Below are positions 16,937-25,795 of a stretch of DNA of 64,000 nucleotides, piece after piece. Within the stretch, counting starts at the first letter, position 1. Each line of letters begins with the position of its first letter. Location of the stretch: NCBI RefSeq assembly GCF_002294995.1, contig NZ_NSGF01000007.1:186001-250000 (forward strand). Direction: 5' to 3'. Made by a program: the position numbers and the translations under genes. Source of the DNA: Mesorhizobium sp. WSM3860 (GTDB lineage Bacteria; Pseudomonadota; Alphaproteobacteria; Rhizobiales; Rhizobiaceae). Below the pieces are notes generated by a model that saw nothing but the letters and a program-made list of their open reading frames with translations, was not told the DNA's origin and did not search any database.

Positions 16937-17959
16937 TTACTCCGTCCATTCCCGAATACGGCGCACGATCTCGGCGGTCGAGATCCCATAGCGATCGTGA
17001 AGCGTTGGCAGCGCGCCGGCATCTAGAAACTCGTCGGGCAAGGCGATTTGGCGGAAGACCTGGGTCACGCCTTCGCGCATCAGCAGGGCGGCAACCCCTT
17101 CACCCAACCCGCCGATGATCGTGTGGTTTTCGGCGACCACCACCATCCGTCCGGACTGGCGCGCGGCAGTACGGATCGCCTCAGCATCGAGCGGCTTGAT
17201 CGTCGGCACATGCATAACGGCGCAGCCGATCCGGTCCGCTTCCAGCGCTTTTGCGGCCTCCAGCACGCGCATGGTCATCAGGCCGCTCGAAATGAACAGC
17301 ACGTCCGAGCCATGGCGCAGCAGCCGCGCCTTGCCGATCTGGAACTGGTAGCCGTAGCTATCGAGGACTACGGGGACCTTGCCGCGCAGCAGCCGCATAT
17401 AGACTGGCCCCTTATGGTCCGTGATCGCCTCGGTGGCCTGTTCGACGTCGAGCGCGTCGCAAGGGTCGATGATCGTCAGGTTGGGCAGGCCGCGGAAGAT
17501 GGCGATGTCTTCAGTCGCCTGGTGACTCGGCCCATAGCCGGTGGTCAGCCCCGGCAGGGCGCAGACGATCTTCACGTCAAGATTCTCCTCGGCGATCGCC
17601 ATGCAGATGAAATCATAGGCGCGCCGCGAGGCGAAAACGGCATAGGTCGTGGCGAAGGGCGTGAAACCCTCGCGCGCCAGGCCGGCGGCAGCGCTCATCA
17701 ACACCTGCTCGGCCATGCCCATCTGGTAGAAGCGGTCTGGATGCTCCTGCGCGAAGACATGGAGGTCGGTGTATTTCGCAAGGTCCGCCGTCAGCCCCAC
17801 TATCCCGGGCCGCCGGTGGGCTAACCGGGCAAGCGTGTGCCCGAACGGCGCGTTGCGCGTCGCAACGCCGTCGGCCGCGATCGAGGCGATCATCGCTGAC
17901 GTGGTTTTGCGCTCTCCCGCCTTGATGGCTTGGCGCGGCGCGAATTTTGACAGCCTCAC
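16937..17959 (-). CDS. Transketolase, C-terminal subunit (split type)
   Basis: A 340-residue subunit holding the pyrimidine-binding and C-terminal domains of a thiamine-diphosphate transketolase. It has GLTADLAKYTDLHVF, the catalytic Glu region DRFYQMGMAEQVLMSAAAG, GPSHQATEDIAIFRGLP and the C-terminal VVAENHTIIGGLGEG. The GTG start at 17959 overlaps the upstream subunit's stop in GTGA, so the subunits are probably made in equal amounts. Split transketolases of this type act on unusual ketoses, for example apulose 4-phosphate in apiose catabolism. In this operon the substrate is unknown. The gene is the last of the minus-strand operon. Confidence 0.88.
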   Translation of the reverse strand: MRLSKFAPRQAIKAGERKTTSAMIASIAADGVATRNAPFGHTLARLAHRRPGIVGLTADLAKYTDLHVFAQEHPDRFYQMGMAEQVLMSAAAGLAREGFTPFATTYAVFASRRAYDFICMAIAEENLDVKIVCALPGLTTGYGPSHQATEDIAIFRGLPNLTIIDPCDALDVEQATEAITDHKGPVYMRLLRGKVPVVLDSYGYQFQIGKARLLRHGSDVLFISSGLMTMRVLEAAKALEADRIGCAVMHVPTIKPLDAEAIRTAARQSGRMVVVAENHTIIGGLGEGVAALLMREGVTQVFRQIALPDEFLDAGALPTLHDRYGISTAEIVRRIREWTE

Positions 17960-18822
17960 TGCGGACGTCCCTTTTCCAGAGCTTCGAGCGCCAGCGCCCA
18001 TTCGTGCGGCTCGACGCGGATGAAATGCGTGATGTCGCGGGCCTCGAGGAACGGCACGCCCTTGGCCATGAGGGTGTCGCAGACGATGACACGCGGGCGC
18101 GGCTCCTTGAGGGCCTTGGCGATATCGAACGCCGCGCGGACCGCCTCGATGTCGTTGCCGTCGACGCGCTGCGCGTGCCAGCCGAACGCTTCAAACTTGT
18201 CTGTCACCGGCTCCGACGACAGCGTCGCCGTCGACTGGCCGTCGGCCTGCTGGTTGTTGAAGTCGACGATGGCAATGAGGTTGTCGAGCTTGTGGTGGGC
18301 GGCGGACATTGCCGCTTCCCAGGTTGAGCCTTCGCCGAGCTCTCCATCGGACAAGAGATTATAGACGAAACTGTCGCTCTGCTTGCGTTTCAGCCCCAGG
18401 CACATGCCGACGGCGATGCCGAGCCCGTGGCCTAGGGACCCGCCGGTGATCTCCATGCCGGGCGTATAGGCGGCCATCCCGGACATCGGCATGCGGCTGT
18501 CGTCGGTGCCGTAGGTCTCGAGCTCTTCCTCCGGCAGAACGCCTGCTTCGATCAATGCCGCATAGAGCGCGATCGCATAATGTCCGATCGACAAAAGGAA
18601 GCGGTCGCGCCCCTCCCATTGCGTGTCATCCGGCCGGTAGCGAAGCGCATGGAAATAGGCGACCGCGAGCACGTCGGCCACCCCGAGCGCTTGCCCGACA
18701 TAGCCCTGACCCTGGACTTCGCCCATGCGCACGGCATGCCGGCGGATGCGATAGGCCCGTTCGGCAAGGCTGACGTTGCTGCCCGCGCGCGGCATCTCCA
18801 ATCCTGCCGCATCATCAGCCAT
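17956..18822 (-). CDS. Transketolase, N-terminal subunit (split type)
   Basis: A 288-residue subunit with the pyrophosphate-binding domain. The ThDP/Mg motif reads LLSDGELGEGSTWEAAM followed by the downstream Asn of IVDFNNQQ, with Ser replacing the usual first Gly of GDGE. Also visible are RFLLSIGHYAIALYAAL and ITGGSLGHGLGIAVGMCLG. The ATG at 18822 overlaps the SDR stop by 8 bases. It pairs with the C-terminal subunit encoded at 16937-17959 to form the active enzyme. Confidence 0.88.
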   Translation of the reverse strand: MADDAAGLEMPRAGSNVSLAERAYRIRRHAVRMGEVQGQGYVGQALGVADVLAVAYFHALRYRPDDTQWEGRDRFLLSIGHYAIALYAALIEAGVLPEEELETYGTDDSRMPMSGMAAYTPGMEITGGSLGHGLGIAVGMCLGLKRKQSDSFVYNLLSDGELGEGSTWEAAMSAAHHKLDNLIAIVDFNNQQADGQSTATLSSEPVTDKFEAFGWHAQRVDGNDIEAVRAAFDIAKALKEPRPRVIVCDTLMAKGVPFLEARDITHFIRVEPHEWALALEALEKGRPQ

Positions 18823-19567
18823 GGATCAGCATCCCACCATTGACGTCGATCACGGCGCCGGTGATGTAGCTGGCCAGATCGGAGGCGAGGAAGAGGTAGG
18901 CGCCCGCCACATCACGCGCCTCGCCCAGCCGGCTGAGCGGAATTCCCTTGATGATGTCGGCGCGCATCGCATCGGTCAGCTTGCCGCCGGTGATGTCGGT
19001 CTGGATCAGGCCTGGCGTGACGCAGTTGACGCGGATGCGGTCGGGTCCGAATTCGCGTGCCATAGCCTTGGCAAGCCCGAGCACACCCGCCTTGGCGGCT
19101 GAATAGTGCGGGCCACCGAAGATGCCGCCGCCGCGTTGCGCGGAAACCGACGACATGCAGATGATCGAGCCGCCGCCATTTTCACGCATATGCGGGATGA
19201 AGGCCTGGCTGAGATAGAGGACGCCGCGCAGATTGACATCGAGGATGCGGTCCCAGTCGGCCGGGCCGATGTCCAGTGTCTTTACGGGCTGCGTGATTCC
19301 GGCAATGTTGCACAGCACCTCGACCCTTCCGAACGCTTCGGTCGCTTCTGCCGCAGCTCTCTTGCAGGCATCGAGGTCGGCGACGTTGCAGGCGATGCCC
19401 ATGTGCTCGGGTCCAAGCGACGCGGCGGCGTCACGGGCTTGTTCCTCATCGAGGTCAAGAATAGCAATGCGCGCGCCTTGCTCCGCCATCAGCGTTGCCG
19501 TGGAGCGGCCAATTCCCCGGGGGCTTGCGGCACCCGAAATGACCACGGCCTTGCCCTTCAGCAACAT
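18815..19567 (-). CDS. SDR family oxidoreductase
   Basis: A classical short-chain dehydrogenase of 250 residues, NAD(P)-dependent. The start at 19567 (MLLKGKAVVISGAAS) has AGGAGAG upstream. The cofactor glycines appear as SGAASPRGIGRSTA, and the catalytic triad is complete with Ser in CMSSVSAQ and PHYSAAKAGVLGL (Tyr and Lys). In an operon with a lactonase-like amidohydrolase and a split transketolase it would fit oxidation of an imported sugar to a lactone or of a sugar alcohol to a ketose. This is an inference from context. Confidence 0.88.
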   Translation of the reverse strand: MLLKGKAVVISGAASPRGIGRSTATLMAEQGARIAILDLDEEQARDAAASLGPEHMGIACNVADLDACKRAAAEATEAFGRVEVLCNIAGITQPVKTLDIGPADWDRILDVNLRGVLYLSQAFIPHMRENGGGSIICMSSVSAQRGGGIFGGPHYSAAKAGVLGLAKAMAREFGPDRIRVNCVTPGLIQTDITGGKLTDAMRADIIKGIPLSRLGEARDVAGAYLFLASDLASYITGAVIDVNGGMLIHG

Positions 19568-19607
19568 GTCGAACTCTCCTGCTATTTCCAATCTTTTGGC
19601 GGATGAC

Positions 19608-20501
19608 CTAAAGCCGGTAGAACCGGGCGGCGTTGTCATGGAACAGCGCAAGCCGCTCTTCATGCGGATAATGTCGCGTGATCTCCTTGAAGGCGTTCAC
19701 GATGGCGTCGAAGCTGGAGAACAGCTTGTCGACCGGGAAGTTCGTCGCGAACATCGATCGGTTGATGCCGAAGGCGGCGATCGCCTCCTCGACGTAAGGT
19801 CGGATCGACCCCGTGGTCCATGTCCAGTCGCCCATGCCGAGACCCGAGATCTTGCAGGCGACGTTCGGCGCCTGTGCGAGCTGGCGCATGCCCTTCTTCC
19901 AGGCGTCGAAATGCTCGGGCCCGTCGACCTGCATGCCGGTGTGGTTGAGGATGATCTGCACATCAGGAAAGGCGCGCGCCAATTCAAGAAACTCGCCCAT
20001 CTGCGGATAGTAGAGCTGCAGATCAAAACTCAGCCCGCGCTTCGCCAACTCTCGGAAGCCACGCCGCCATTCGGGTGTCCGGCTGACTTCCGGCCGCGTC
20101 AGATAGGTCTTGGCGGGGTCGGCATGATAATTCATCGACTGCCGGATGCCGCGGAAGCTCGGATATTCCATGTGTCGGTCAAGAAGGTCGCCGACATCGG
20201 GCTTGGACAGGTCGGCGTAGCCGACGATGCCATGGGGAAAACCCCGCTTGTTGGCGATGCCTTGCAGCCAGCGCGTCTCCCCGACCGGATCGGCGGGATT
20301 GAACCCGACGTCCAGGTGGACCGATTTCACCAGGTTCTGGTTCCTGGCGTCTTCCAGATAGTCGTCGATCAGATAGCTCTTGCGGATCGCCTCATAGTCG
20401 CCGAAGGCGGCCGGCTTAACGCCATCGGTCAGCCATGGATAATAGTGGGTCTCCAGATCCCAAAGGTGATGATGCGGATCGATGAAAGGCAGTTCGGCCA
20501 C
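19608..20501 (-). CDS. Amidohydrolase family protein (sugar lactonase-like, COG3618 type)
   Basis: A 297-residue TIM-barrel hydrolase of the amidohydrolase-2 type. The start FIDPHHHLWDLETHYYPW is characteristic of L-fuconolactonase and L-rhamnonolactonase relatives. Later features are VHLDVGFNPAD, the barrel His in IILNHTGMQ and the Asp-containing end MFATNFPVDKL, where classical members have a conserved SD/NFPVD loop. It sits between the ABC binding protein and the SDR in the minus-strand operon, which supports hydrolysis of a sugar lactone. 2-Pyrone-4,6-dicarboxylate lactonase is a more distant alternative. Confidence 0.82.
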   Translation of the reverse strand: MAELPFIDPHHHLWDLETHYYPWLTDGVKPAAFGDYEAIRKSYLIDDYLEDARNQNLVKSVHLDVGFNPADPVGETRWLQGIANKRGFPHGIVGYADLSKPDVGDLLDRHMEYPSFRGIRQSMNYHADPAKTYLTRPEVSRTPEWRRGFRELAKRGLSFDLQLYYPQMGEFLELARAFPDVQIILNHTGMQVDGPEHFDAWKKGMRQLAQAPNVACKISGLGMGDWTWTTGSIRPYVEEAIAAFGINRSMFATNFPVDKLFSSFDAIVNAFKEITRHYPHEERLALFHDNAARFYRL

Positions 20502-20525
20502 GGTCGGAATCCCTCGCTTGCTGCT

Positions 20526-20552
20526 GGACCCGCCGGCATCGCCGGCGGGTCC
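20526..20552. terminator. Strong intercistronic hairpin after the CUT2 binding-protein gene
   Basis: GGACCCGCCGGC (20526-20537) and GCCGGCGGGTCC (20541-20552) form a perfect 12-bp GC-rich stem with a 3-base loop. It sits just past the binding-protein stop on the minus strand with no T-run. It could stabilise the binding-protein mRNA or reduce read-through into the amidohydrolase gene, as often seen in ABC operons. Confidence 0.65.
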
Positions 20553-20564
20553 GTTCGAAGACGG

Positions 20565-21528
20565 TCAGTTGCTCGGGGGGAAAACGCGGGCGATGACCTT
20601 CTTGGCCTCGGGGCTGTCGACCTTGTCTGCGGTGACCAATGGCATCACTAAGGCCAGATCCTGGGTTACCTTGCCTCCCGTCAGGGCGTTGTAGACTTGC
20701 TGGGTGCCGTCGATGCCTTGGCCGACCGCTTCCTGGAAGAAGATGCCCTGGATCGCCCCCTTCTTCAGCAGCGCAATGGTAGTGGGCGAGCCGTCGGCGA
20801 CGGTGATGCCGACTTTGCCGGTAAGGCCTCGGGTCTCGACCACCTTTGCGGCCCCGCTGCCGGCCTCATCATACATGCCGTAGATAGCCTTGATGTCGGG
20901 ATGCGCAGTAAGCAGGTTCATTTGCCTGGGTGACAGCCTCATTGATGGTGAGGCCCCGGGTTTCAAGCATCTGGACCAGGTCGCAGCCGTCTGCCGCGAA
21001 CGCCTCCTTGGCGCCCTTGAGATACTTCTGCGCATTCTCCCGGTCTTGCGGCAGCGACAGCATGCCGACCTTGTTGCCGCCGCGCTCCTTGGCGAGATCG
21101 CAGGTGAATTTCCCCTGAGCTTTGCCGGTCTCATAATTGTTGGCAGTGACCGATGACGTATAGTTGGTCAGGCCCGGCTGCGGGCCGATGCCGGCGAAGG
21201 CGATCGGCACCTTTTGCTTTTCCAGATAGTTGAGCAGCGGCGGCGTCGATGTCGAGCTGACCGGGCCGATCACGATTGCCGCGACCCCCTTTGTCACGGC
21301 CGTCCGCGCGTTGTCCATCTGCTTGGCGGGTGAGTTCTCAGAGGTGTACTCGACATAGTCCATGCCGAGCTCCTTGGCCTTCTCCTTCACGCCGTAGCCG
21401 ACCCATTGCCAGTAGGAGATGTCCAGCGAGGGCGCGATATAGGCGACGGTCTTCTTGTCCTCGGCGTATGATGCGCTGGACACGGCGGACGCCGCCAATG
21501 CTGCAATCAGTATGCTCTTCAACTTCAT
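20565..21528 (-). pseudogene. CUT2 ribose-type ABC substrate-binding protein, frameshifted
   Basis: The gene should encode a periplasmic binding protein of about 320 residues. It begins with a Sec signal peptide ([17 protein letters not shown]) and has [27 protein letters not shown] and a repeated EAVTQANE helix region. Near 20918-20921 the frame breaks. The first frame ends after [17 protein letters not shown] nonsense, while the adjacent frame continues cleanly with [19 protein letters not shown] and [16 protein letters not shown] to the stop at 20565. One extra A in TGAACC explains it. With one base removed, the protein is complete and ordinary. It may be a true recent pseudogene or a sequencing error. 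Confidence 0.85.
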
Positions 21529-21549
21529 CTTGGTTCCTCCCGTGATGAT

Positions 21550-22554
21550 CTAGAGTCGGTTCTTGTTGCTGAAGCGGTCGATTAGCACCGCAAGCAGGAT
21601 CGCCGCGCCGGTGACGGAGCCTTGCCAGAAGCTGTTGACGCCGATGAGGTTCACGCCGTTCTGGATGCAGGTGATCATCAGCGCGCCCAGCACGGCGCCG
21701 ATAGCGCTGCCGGTTCCGCCAAAGAGGCTGGCGCCACCGATGACGACGGCAGCGATCGCCTGCAGCATCAGGCTGGCGCCTGCCGTGGCCTCGGCGTTGA
21801 GGATGTAGCTCACCGTCAGCAGCCCGGCGAACGAAGCGAGGAGCCCTGACGCGACATAGGCCGCGAACTTGATGCGGAGCACCGGAATGCCGAGCAGGCG
21901 GGCGGCAATGGCGGACGAGCCGACGGCATAGAACCAGCGGCCCAGCACGACCTTGCGCAGCACATATTCCAGCACGACCATCAGGATGATGCAGAACAGA
22001 AGATGATTGGGGATGCCGGGGATGATCTCGCCGGAATTCAGCAGCCAGAAATCCGGCGCACCGATCGGCATCGAGCGACCGTTCGTGACGATGAAGGCCA
22101 GGCTGCCCGCTACCGCGTAGGTGATGAGGGTGACGACGAAAGGGGCGAGCCTGACGACAGTGACGAGAAAGCCGTTGATCGCTCCGAATACCAGCCCCAC
22201 GGCGAAGCCTGCCAGGCTGGCGGTAAGATCGTCCGCTCCATTGGCCATTGCCAGCGCCGTGACCATTCCAGTCAGCGAGAACACCGAGCCGACCGAAAGA
22301 TCGATACCCCCGGTGACCGCGACCAGGAAGACGCCGAGGGACATGATGATGAGCGGCGCGGCTGCCTGGATGATGTTTTGGACATTGCCCATGCTGAGCG
22401 CCGCGGGCACGAATATGCCGACCGCCAGCAACAGGACGACAATCGCCCCGGCGATCGCACACTCGGTGCGGTAGGACAGAAGAATCCCGGGCGCGCGGGT
22501 CCTATCGGCCCGAGCCTTCTTGGCCGTCGTGGCGCCGTTGGTTGCGTCGGTCAT
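21550..22554 (-). CDS. CUT2 sugar ABC transporter permease (RbsC-like)
   Basis: A 334-residue multi-span inner-membrane permease. The N-terminus is a charged cytoplasmic tail, then ECAIAGAIVVLLLAVGIFV. The family signature GGIDLSVGSVFSLTG and the C-terminal VVIGGASLFGGTGSAIGAV are both present. ATG 22554 overlaps the ATPase stop in ATGA. It should form a homodimeric channel with the ATPase encoded upstream. Confidence 0.92.
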   Translation of the reverse strand: MTDATNGATTAKKARADRTRAPGILLSYRTECAIAGAIVVLLLAVGIFVPAALSMGNVQNIIQAAAPLIIMSLGVFLVAVTGGIDLSVGSVFSLTGMVTALAMANGADDLTASLAGFAVGLVFGAINGFLVTVVRLAPFVVTLITYAVAGSLAFIVTNGRSMPIGAPDFWLLNSGEIIPGIPNHLLFCIILMVVLEYVLRKVVLGRWFYAVGSSAIAARLLGIPVLRIKFAAYVASGLLASFAGLLTVSYILNAEATAGASLMLQAIAAVVIGGASLFGGTGSAIGAVLGALMITCIQNGVNLIGVNSFWQGSVTGAAILLAVLIDRFSNKNRL

Positions 22555-24077
22555 GCTGCCATCCCCGTCAGCTCGGCGAGCCCGTCTTCGGTGAAGCGCT
22601 CGTCCGGTAGAAACCCCTTCGGGCGCCCCTCGGTGTCGAAGGCAAAGATCACATCGCACAGCTCGAGCAGTTCGACGTTCTCGGTCGACCACCAGACAAT
22701 GATCGCTCCGGCATCCGCCATCTCGCGGATCAGGGCGTAGATGTCGTGCTTGGTGCCGATGTCGACGCCGCGCGTCGGCTCTTCCAGCACCACCATGCGC
22801 AGCGGCAATCCAAGCCAGCGGGCAACGATCAGCTTCTGCTGGTTGCCGCCGGACAGCGACGCCGGAAGGTCCCAGATCGAACCCGCCTTCAACTGCAGCG
22901 CCGAAACCAGATCGGAACATTCCTGCCATTCGGCGGCGCTGACGACCCGTCGCCTGTCGCGGACTCTCCGCGCGGCAAGCACGTTGTCGACGATCGGAAG
23001 CTGCGAAAGGATGCCCTTCGCCGCCCGGTCGCCCGAGACGAAGCCGATGCCCGCGCGCGCCGCCGCAGCCGGGGAGGGGAAGCTTTCTCCGAAACCGTCG
23101 CCAGCAAGGCGCCAGCCGGCGCCCTTTCCCGCGCCGACAAGCGGATCGATCAGACCCGTCGGACCCGCCGGCGCGCCGGCCAGCCCCAGAATGGTGCCGG
23201 GCCAAATCTCCATCCTGGCGGCGTCCGGGCCGAAGAGTTCCACCGGCGCGCCCTCTTGGGCGCGCTCCAGCCGCCTAGGCTGTGGTCCTGATCGGTGCGT
23301 GGACTGCCCCATCCGCTGGACGATCTCGGCGTCGCTCAGCGATGCGAGCGGCGTGGCATTCGCAACCGTTGTTCCATCCCGTAGAATGGTGCAGACATCG
23401 CAGAGCTCGCGGATTTCCCGCATCCGGTGCGAGACGAAGACGATCCCAATGCCCTCTTCGTGCGCCAATCGCTTGAGCACGGAGAAAAGCTTTGCCGTCT
23501 CGCCGGCGGTGAGGTTGGCGGTCGGCTCATCGAGAAGCAGCACCTCGGCGCCTGTTGAAAGCGCGCGGGCGATCTCGACGATCTGTCCTTCATGCAGGGA
23601 TAGCTTGCGCGCCGGCAGATCTACGATCGCTTCACCGATGGCTGGATCGATCAGGCGAAGGGCATTGAGCGCAATCTCGCGCATACGACGACGACTGCTC
23701 TGCGACAAACCGGATTTCGCATGCACGATGCCGATGTTTTCCGCGACCGACAGTTCAGGCAGCAGCGCCAGCTCTTGATGCACCACCGCTATGATGGGAC
23801 CGCTCCGGTCGGCTTTCGCCGATGCGAAACCGATCTCGCCGGCGTCACGGGAGGTCAGACCTGTGATGATGCGAATCAGGGTGCTTTTGCCGGCGCCGTT
23901 GCCGCCCAGCAGCGCATGGATTTCGCCGGCTCGGACCTGAAAGCTCACACCGCGCAGGACACGGGTCACGCCATAACTCTTCTCGACATTGGCAGCGTCG
24001 ATCAAAGGCTTCCTGGTCGATACCTGTGCAGCCGCCTGCACATTGCCGGCGCCACCTGGACCCTGGGCCGTTTCCAT
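22551..24077 (-). CDS. CUT2 sugar ABC transporter ATP-binding protein (RbsA-like)
   Basis: A 508-residue tandem ATPase that powers the RbsC-like permease. The first half has Walker A LLGGNGAGKSTLI and Walker B VLLLDEPTANLT, but a degenerate signature LSLHEGQ. The second half has an eroded Walker A (GLAGAPAGPTGL) with a good signature LSGGNQQK and VVLEEPTRGVD. Such asymmetry between halves is common in this family, though the signature change in the first half is stronger than usual. The start is divergent from a LysR gene across a 98-base region. It is the first gene of the minus-strand operon. Confidence 0.88.
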   Translation of the reverse strand: METAQGPGGAGNVQAAAQVSTRKPLIDAANVEKSYGVTRVLRGVSFQVRAGEIHALLGGNGAGKSTLIRIITGLTSRDAGEIGFASAKADRSGPIIAVVHQELALLPELSVAENIGIVHAKSGLSQSSRRRMREIALNALRLIDPAIGEAIVDLPARKLSLHEGQIVEIARALSTGAEVLLLDEPTANLTAGETAKLFSVLKRLAHEEGIGIVFVSHRMREIRELCDVCTILRDGTTVANATPLASLSDAEIVQRMGQSTHRSGPQPRRLERAQEGAPVELFGPDAARMEIWPGTILGLAGAPAGPTGLIDPLVGAGKGAGWRLAGDGFGESFPSPAAAARAGIGFVSGDRAAKGILSQLPIVDNVLAARRVRDRRRVVSAAEWQECSDLVSALQLKAGSIWDLPASLSGGNQQKLIVARWLGLPLRMVVLEEPTRGVDIGTKHDIYALIREMADAGAIIVWWSTENVELLELCDVIFAFDTEGRPKGFLPDERFTEDGLAELTGMAA

Positions 24078-24135
24078 TCTGCATCTCCTCCCGAGATCGC
24101 AGAAATGATGCGGCCGATTGACATTCGGCTCAATT

Positions 24136-24151
24136 CTCGTTTCTTAACGAG
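24136..24151. promoter_or_regulatory. Palindromic operator candidate for the adjacent LysR regulator
   Basis: CTCGTT-TCTT-AACGAG is a perfect inverted repeat in the middle of the 98-base gap between the divergent ATPase and LysR genes. LysR-type regulators bind such interrupted palindromes, so it is a natural candidate site. Binding is not shown by the sequence. Confidence 0.45.
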
Positions 24152-24175
24152 TTGTGTAGCTGAACTTAACTGACG

Positions 24176-25171
24176 ATGTCGGACATCAAGTTCAATTCGA
24201 TGACGCATTTCGAAGCCGTTGCGCGCCTCGGTGGAGTCTCGAAGGCGGCACAGGAATTGCAGGTGACCCCTTCGGCTGTTAGCCAGCAACTCCGGCTCTT
24301 GGAACATCAGCTCGGCGTGCGGCTCTTTCAGCGCGAAAAGCGCCATCTCTCTCTGACGATCGATGGTGAACGGCTCTATCAGACAACCACGCAGGCGTTC
24401 GAATCCATACGCGAGGTTCGAAACGCCATTGTGCGGCAGCGCGAAAGTTTCCAGCTCAGCCTTCGCGTGAGTCCATCCTTCGGCGAGAGATGGCTGGCGC
24501 CACGTTTGGCCGAATTCAGCAAGGAATACCCGACCTGGAATCTGCGCGTCGACGCGACACCCAATTTCTCTGATTTCGAAACCGAGGTCATCGATCTCGA
24601 TCTTCGCTACGGCGACGGGGGTTGGGCCGGCCTTTATTCGGATTGCGTTGTCAACGACCTGATCCTGCCGATGTGCTCGCCTTCCTACCTTGCTGAATTG
24701 CGAAGGCTTTCATCCGACCCGCGCCAACAGCTTCGCCAAGCGAGACTGATCGACAGCGTGAAAGCCTATTTCCGCTGGGATTATTGGCTGCCGCGCAACG
24801 GTGTCCAAGGCGCACGCATGACATATCCCACTCGTTTCGACCGTTCGTCGATGTCTGTTCAACTGGCGAAGGATGGAGCGGGCGTGGTCCTGGAAAGCAC
24901 GTCGATTGCATTCGAGGACCTTGTTTCGGGCGCTTTGGTGCCCGTCTCGACCGAGTTCGAAGTCATAGAGTTTCCCGGATACTGGCTCGTTTGCCCTTCG
25001 CGGCACATGAACCGGCGCGCGGTGAGGCTGTTCTCGGAATGGGTGTCGCGGGTCGGCAAGCGCGATACGAATCTGGCTCGTCAGTTCTTGTTGGAGAGGG
25101 GACTTCATATCTCGTTCGAACGACGGCCTCACTTCGGCACGCGGGATGAGAAAGTAGTGTCAATGGCTTGA
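24176..25171 (+). CDS. LysR-family transcriptional regulator (GcvA-like)
   Basis: A 331-residue DNA-binding regulator. The N-terminal winged helix-turn-helix is in HFEAVARLGGVSKAAQELQV and TPSAVSQQLRLLEHQLGVRL. The effector domain follows from about residue 95, with LRVSPSFGERWLAPRLAEF, which resembles GcvA-type proteins. It is divergent from the CUT2 transporter and transketolase operon and probably controls it in response to the sugar or its lactone. A palindrome at 24136-24151 is a candidate binding site. The C-terminal tail after about residue 300 is longer than in most members. Confidence 0.88.
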   Translation: MSDIKFNSMTHFEAVARLGGVSKAAQELQVTPSAVSQQLRLLEHQLGVRLFQREKRHLSLTIDGERLYQTTTQAFESIREVRNAIVRQRESFQLSLRVSPSFGERWLAPRLAEFSKEYPTWNLRVDATPNFSDFETEVIDLDLRYGDGGWAGLYSDCVVNDLILPMCSPSYLAELRRLSSDPRQQLRQARLIDSVKAYFRWDYWLPRNGVQGARMTYPTRFDRSSMSVQLAKDGAGVVLESTSIAFEDLVSGALVPVSTEFEVIEFPGYWLVCPSRHMNRRAVRLFSEWVSRVGKRDTNLARQFLLERGLHISFERRPHFGTRDEKVVSMA

Positions 25172-25795
25172 GTTGAAGATATTGTGGCCCCACGAAAGCT
25201 GCCTGGCTGCTCTCGACCCACAACAGCCGCGCTCTTGCCCTTTGTAATGAACATGCGTTTATCAACCCCTTGCGTGGGCGGCATAGAAATCCCGCTCGCA
25301 AGGAAAACTAATCTTTCTCCTGATCCTTCGGTTCGCCAGACCATACGAGATCATACGAAGGATATGGGTTGGCTAACCATCCCGTAAGCCATTGGTTTCC
25401 CTTAGAAGTCTCACACCCTCCGGGCCCACCATTATCTTTGATTTTGTTGATTAAAATTGAGCTAGGCCCGAAACGTTGTGGGCTTGGGCAAAATCGTTGC
25501 TCCCGTCAAATTGGAGGCGCAGCACGATCGAGCGTTTAACAATCATTGCGCGGACACAAGCCTAAACCGCCGCTGCATGCCCATGCGGGAGCGAAATCGC
25601 GCCGCCACTTGTAACGATCCGCTTCCGGCCGCTGCTCCAGATCCTTGGGGCGGCATCTTACGAAGCGAGGTGAATAGCAGACGCTAACGCGCTGATGCCA
25701 CTGACCTCAAGGTTCAGATCGCCGGCGCGGACCCCGGGGCGCCTCTGACCCTCCTGGGAATCGGTCAAGATGCGCATCGCGCTCGCCCGTTAACG
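25172..25795. other. Intergenic region between LysR gene and thiD
   Basis: This 624-base stretch lies between two converging genes and holds no supported coding frame. A CCGGGCCCACCA string at 25420-25431 looks like the 3' end of a tRNA, but no tRNA body precedes it. No clear terminator with a T-run is seen for either gene. Confidence 0.35.

Noticed and set aside
17956..18822. Possible 1-deoxyxylulose 5-phosphate synthase in place of transketolase
   Set aside because: The gene is split into two subunits with transketolase-type motifs, and DXS proteins are single chains with a different N-terminal sequence.
25420..25431. CCGGGCCCACCA resembling the 3' end of a tRNA and a possible integration site
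   Set aside because: No T-loop TTC, anticodon arm or acceptor 5' strand can be built in the preceding 80 bases, and no integrase or direct repeat lies nearby.
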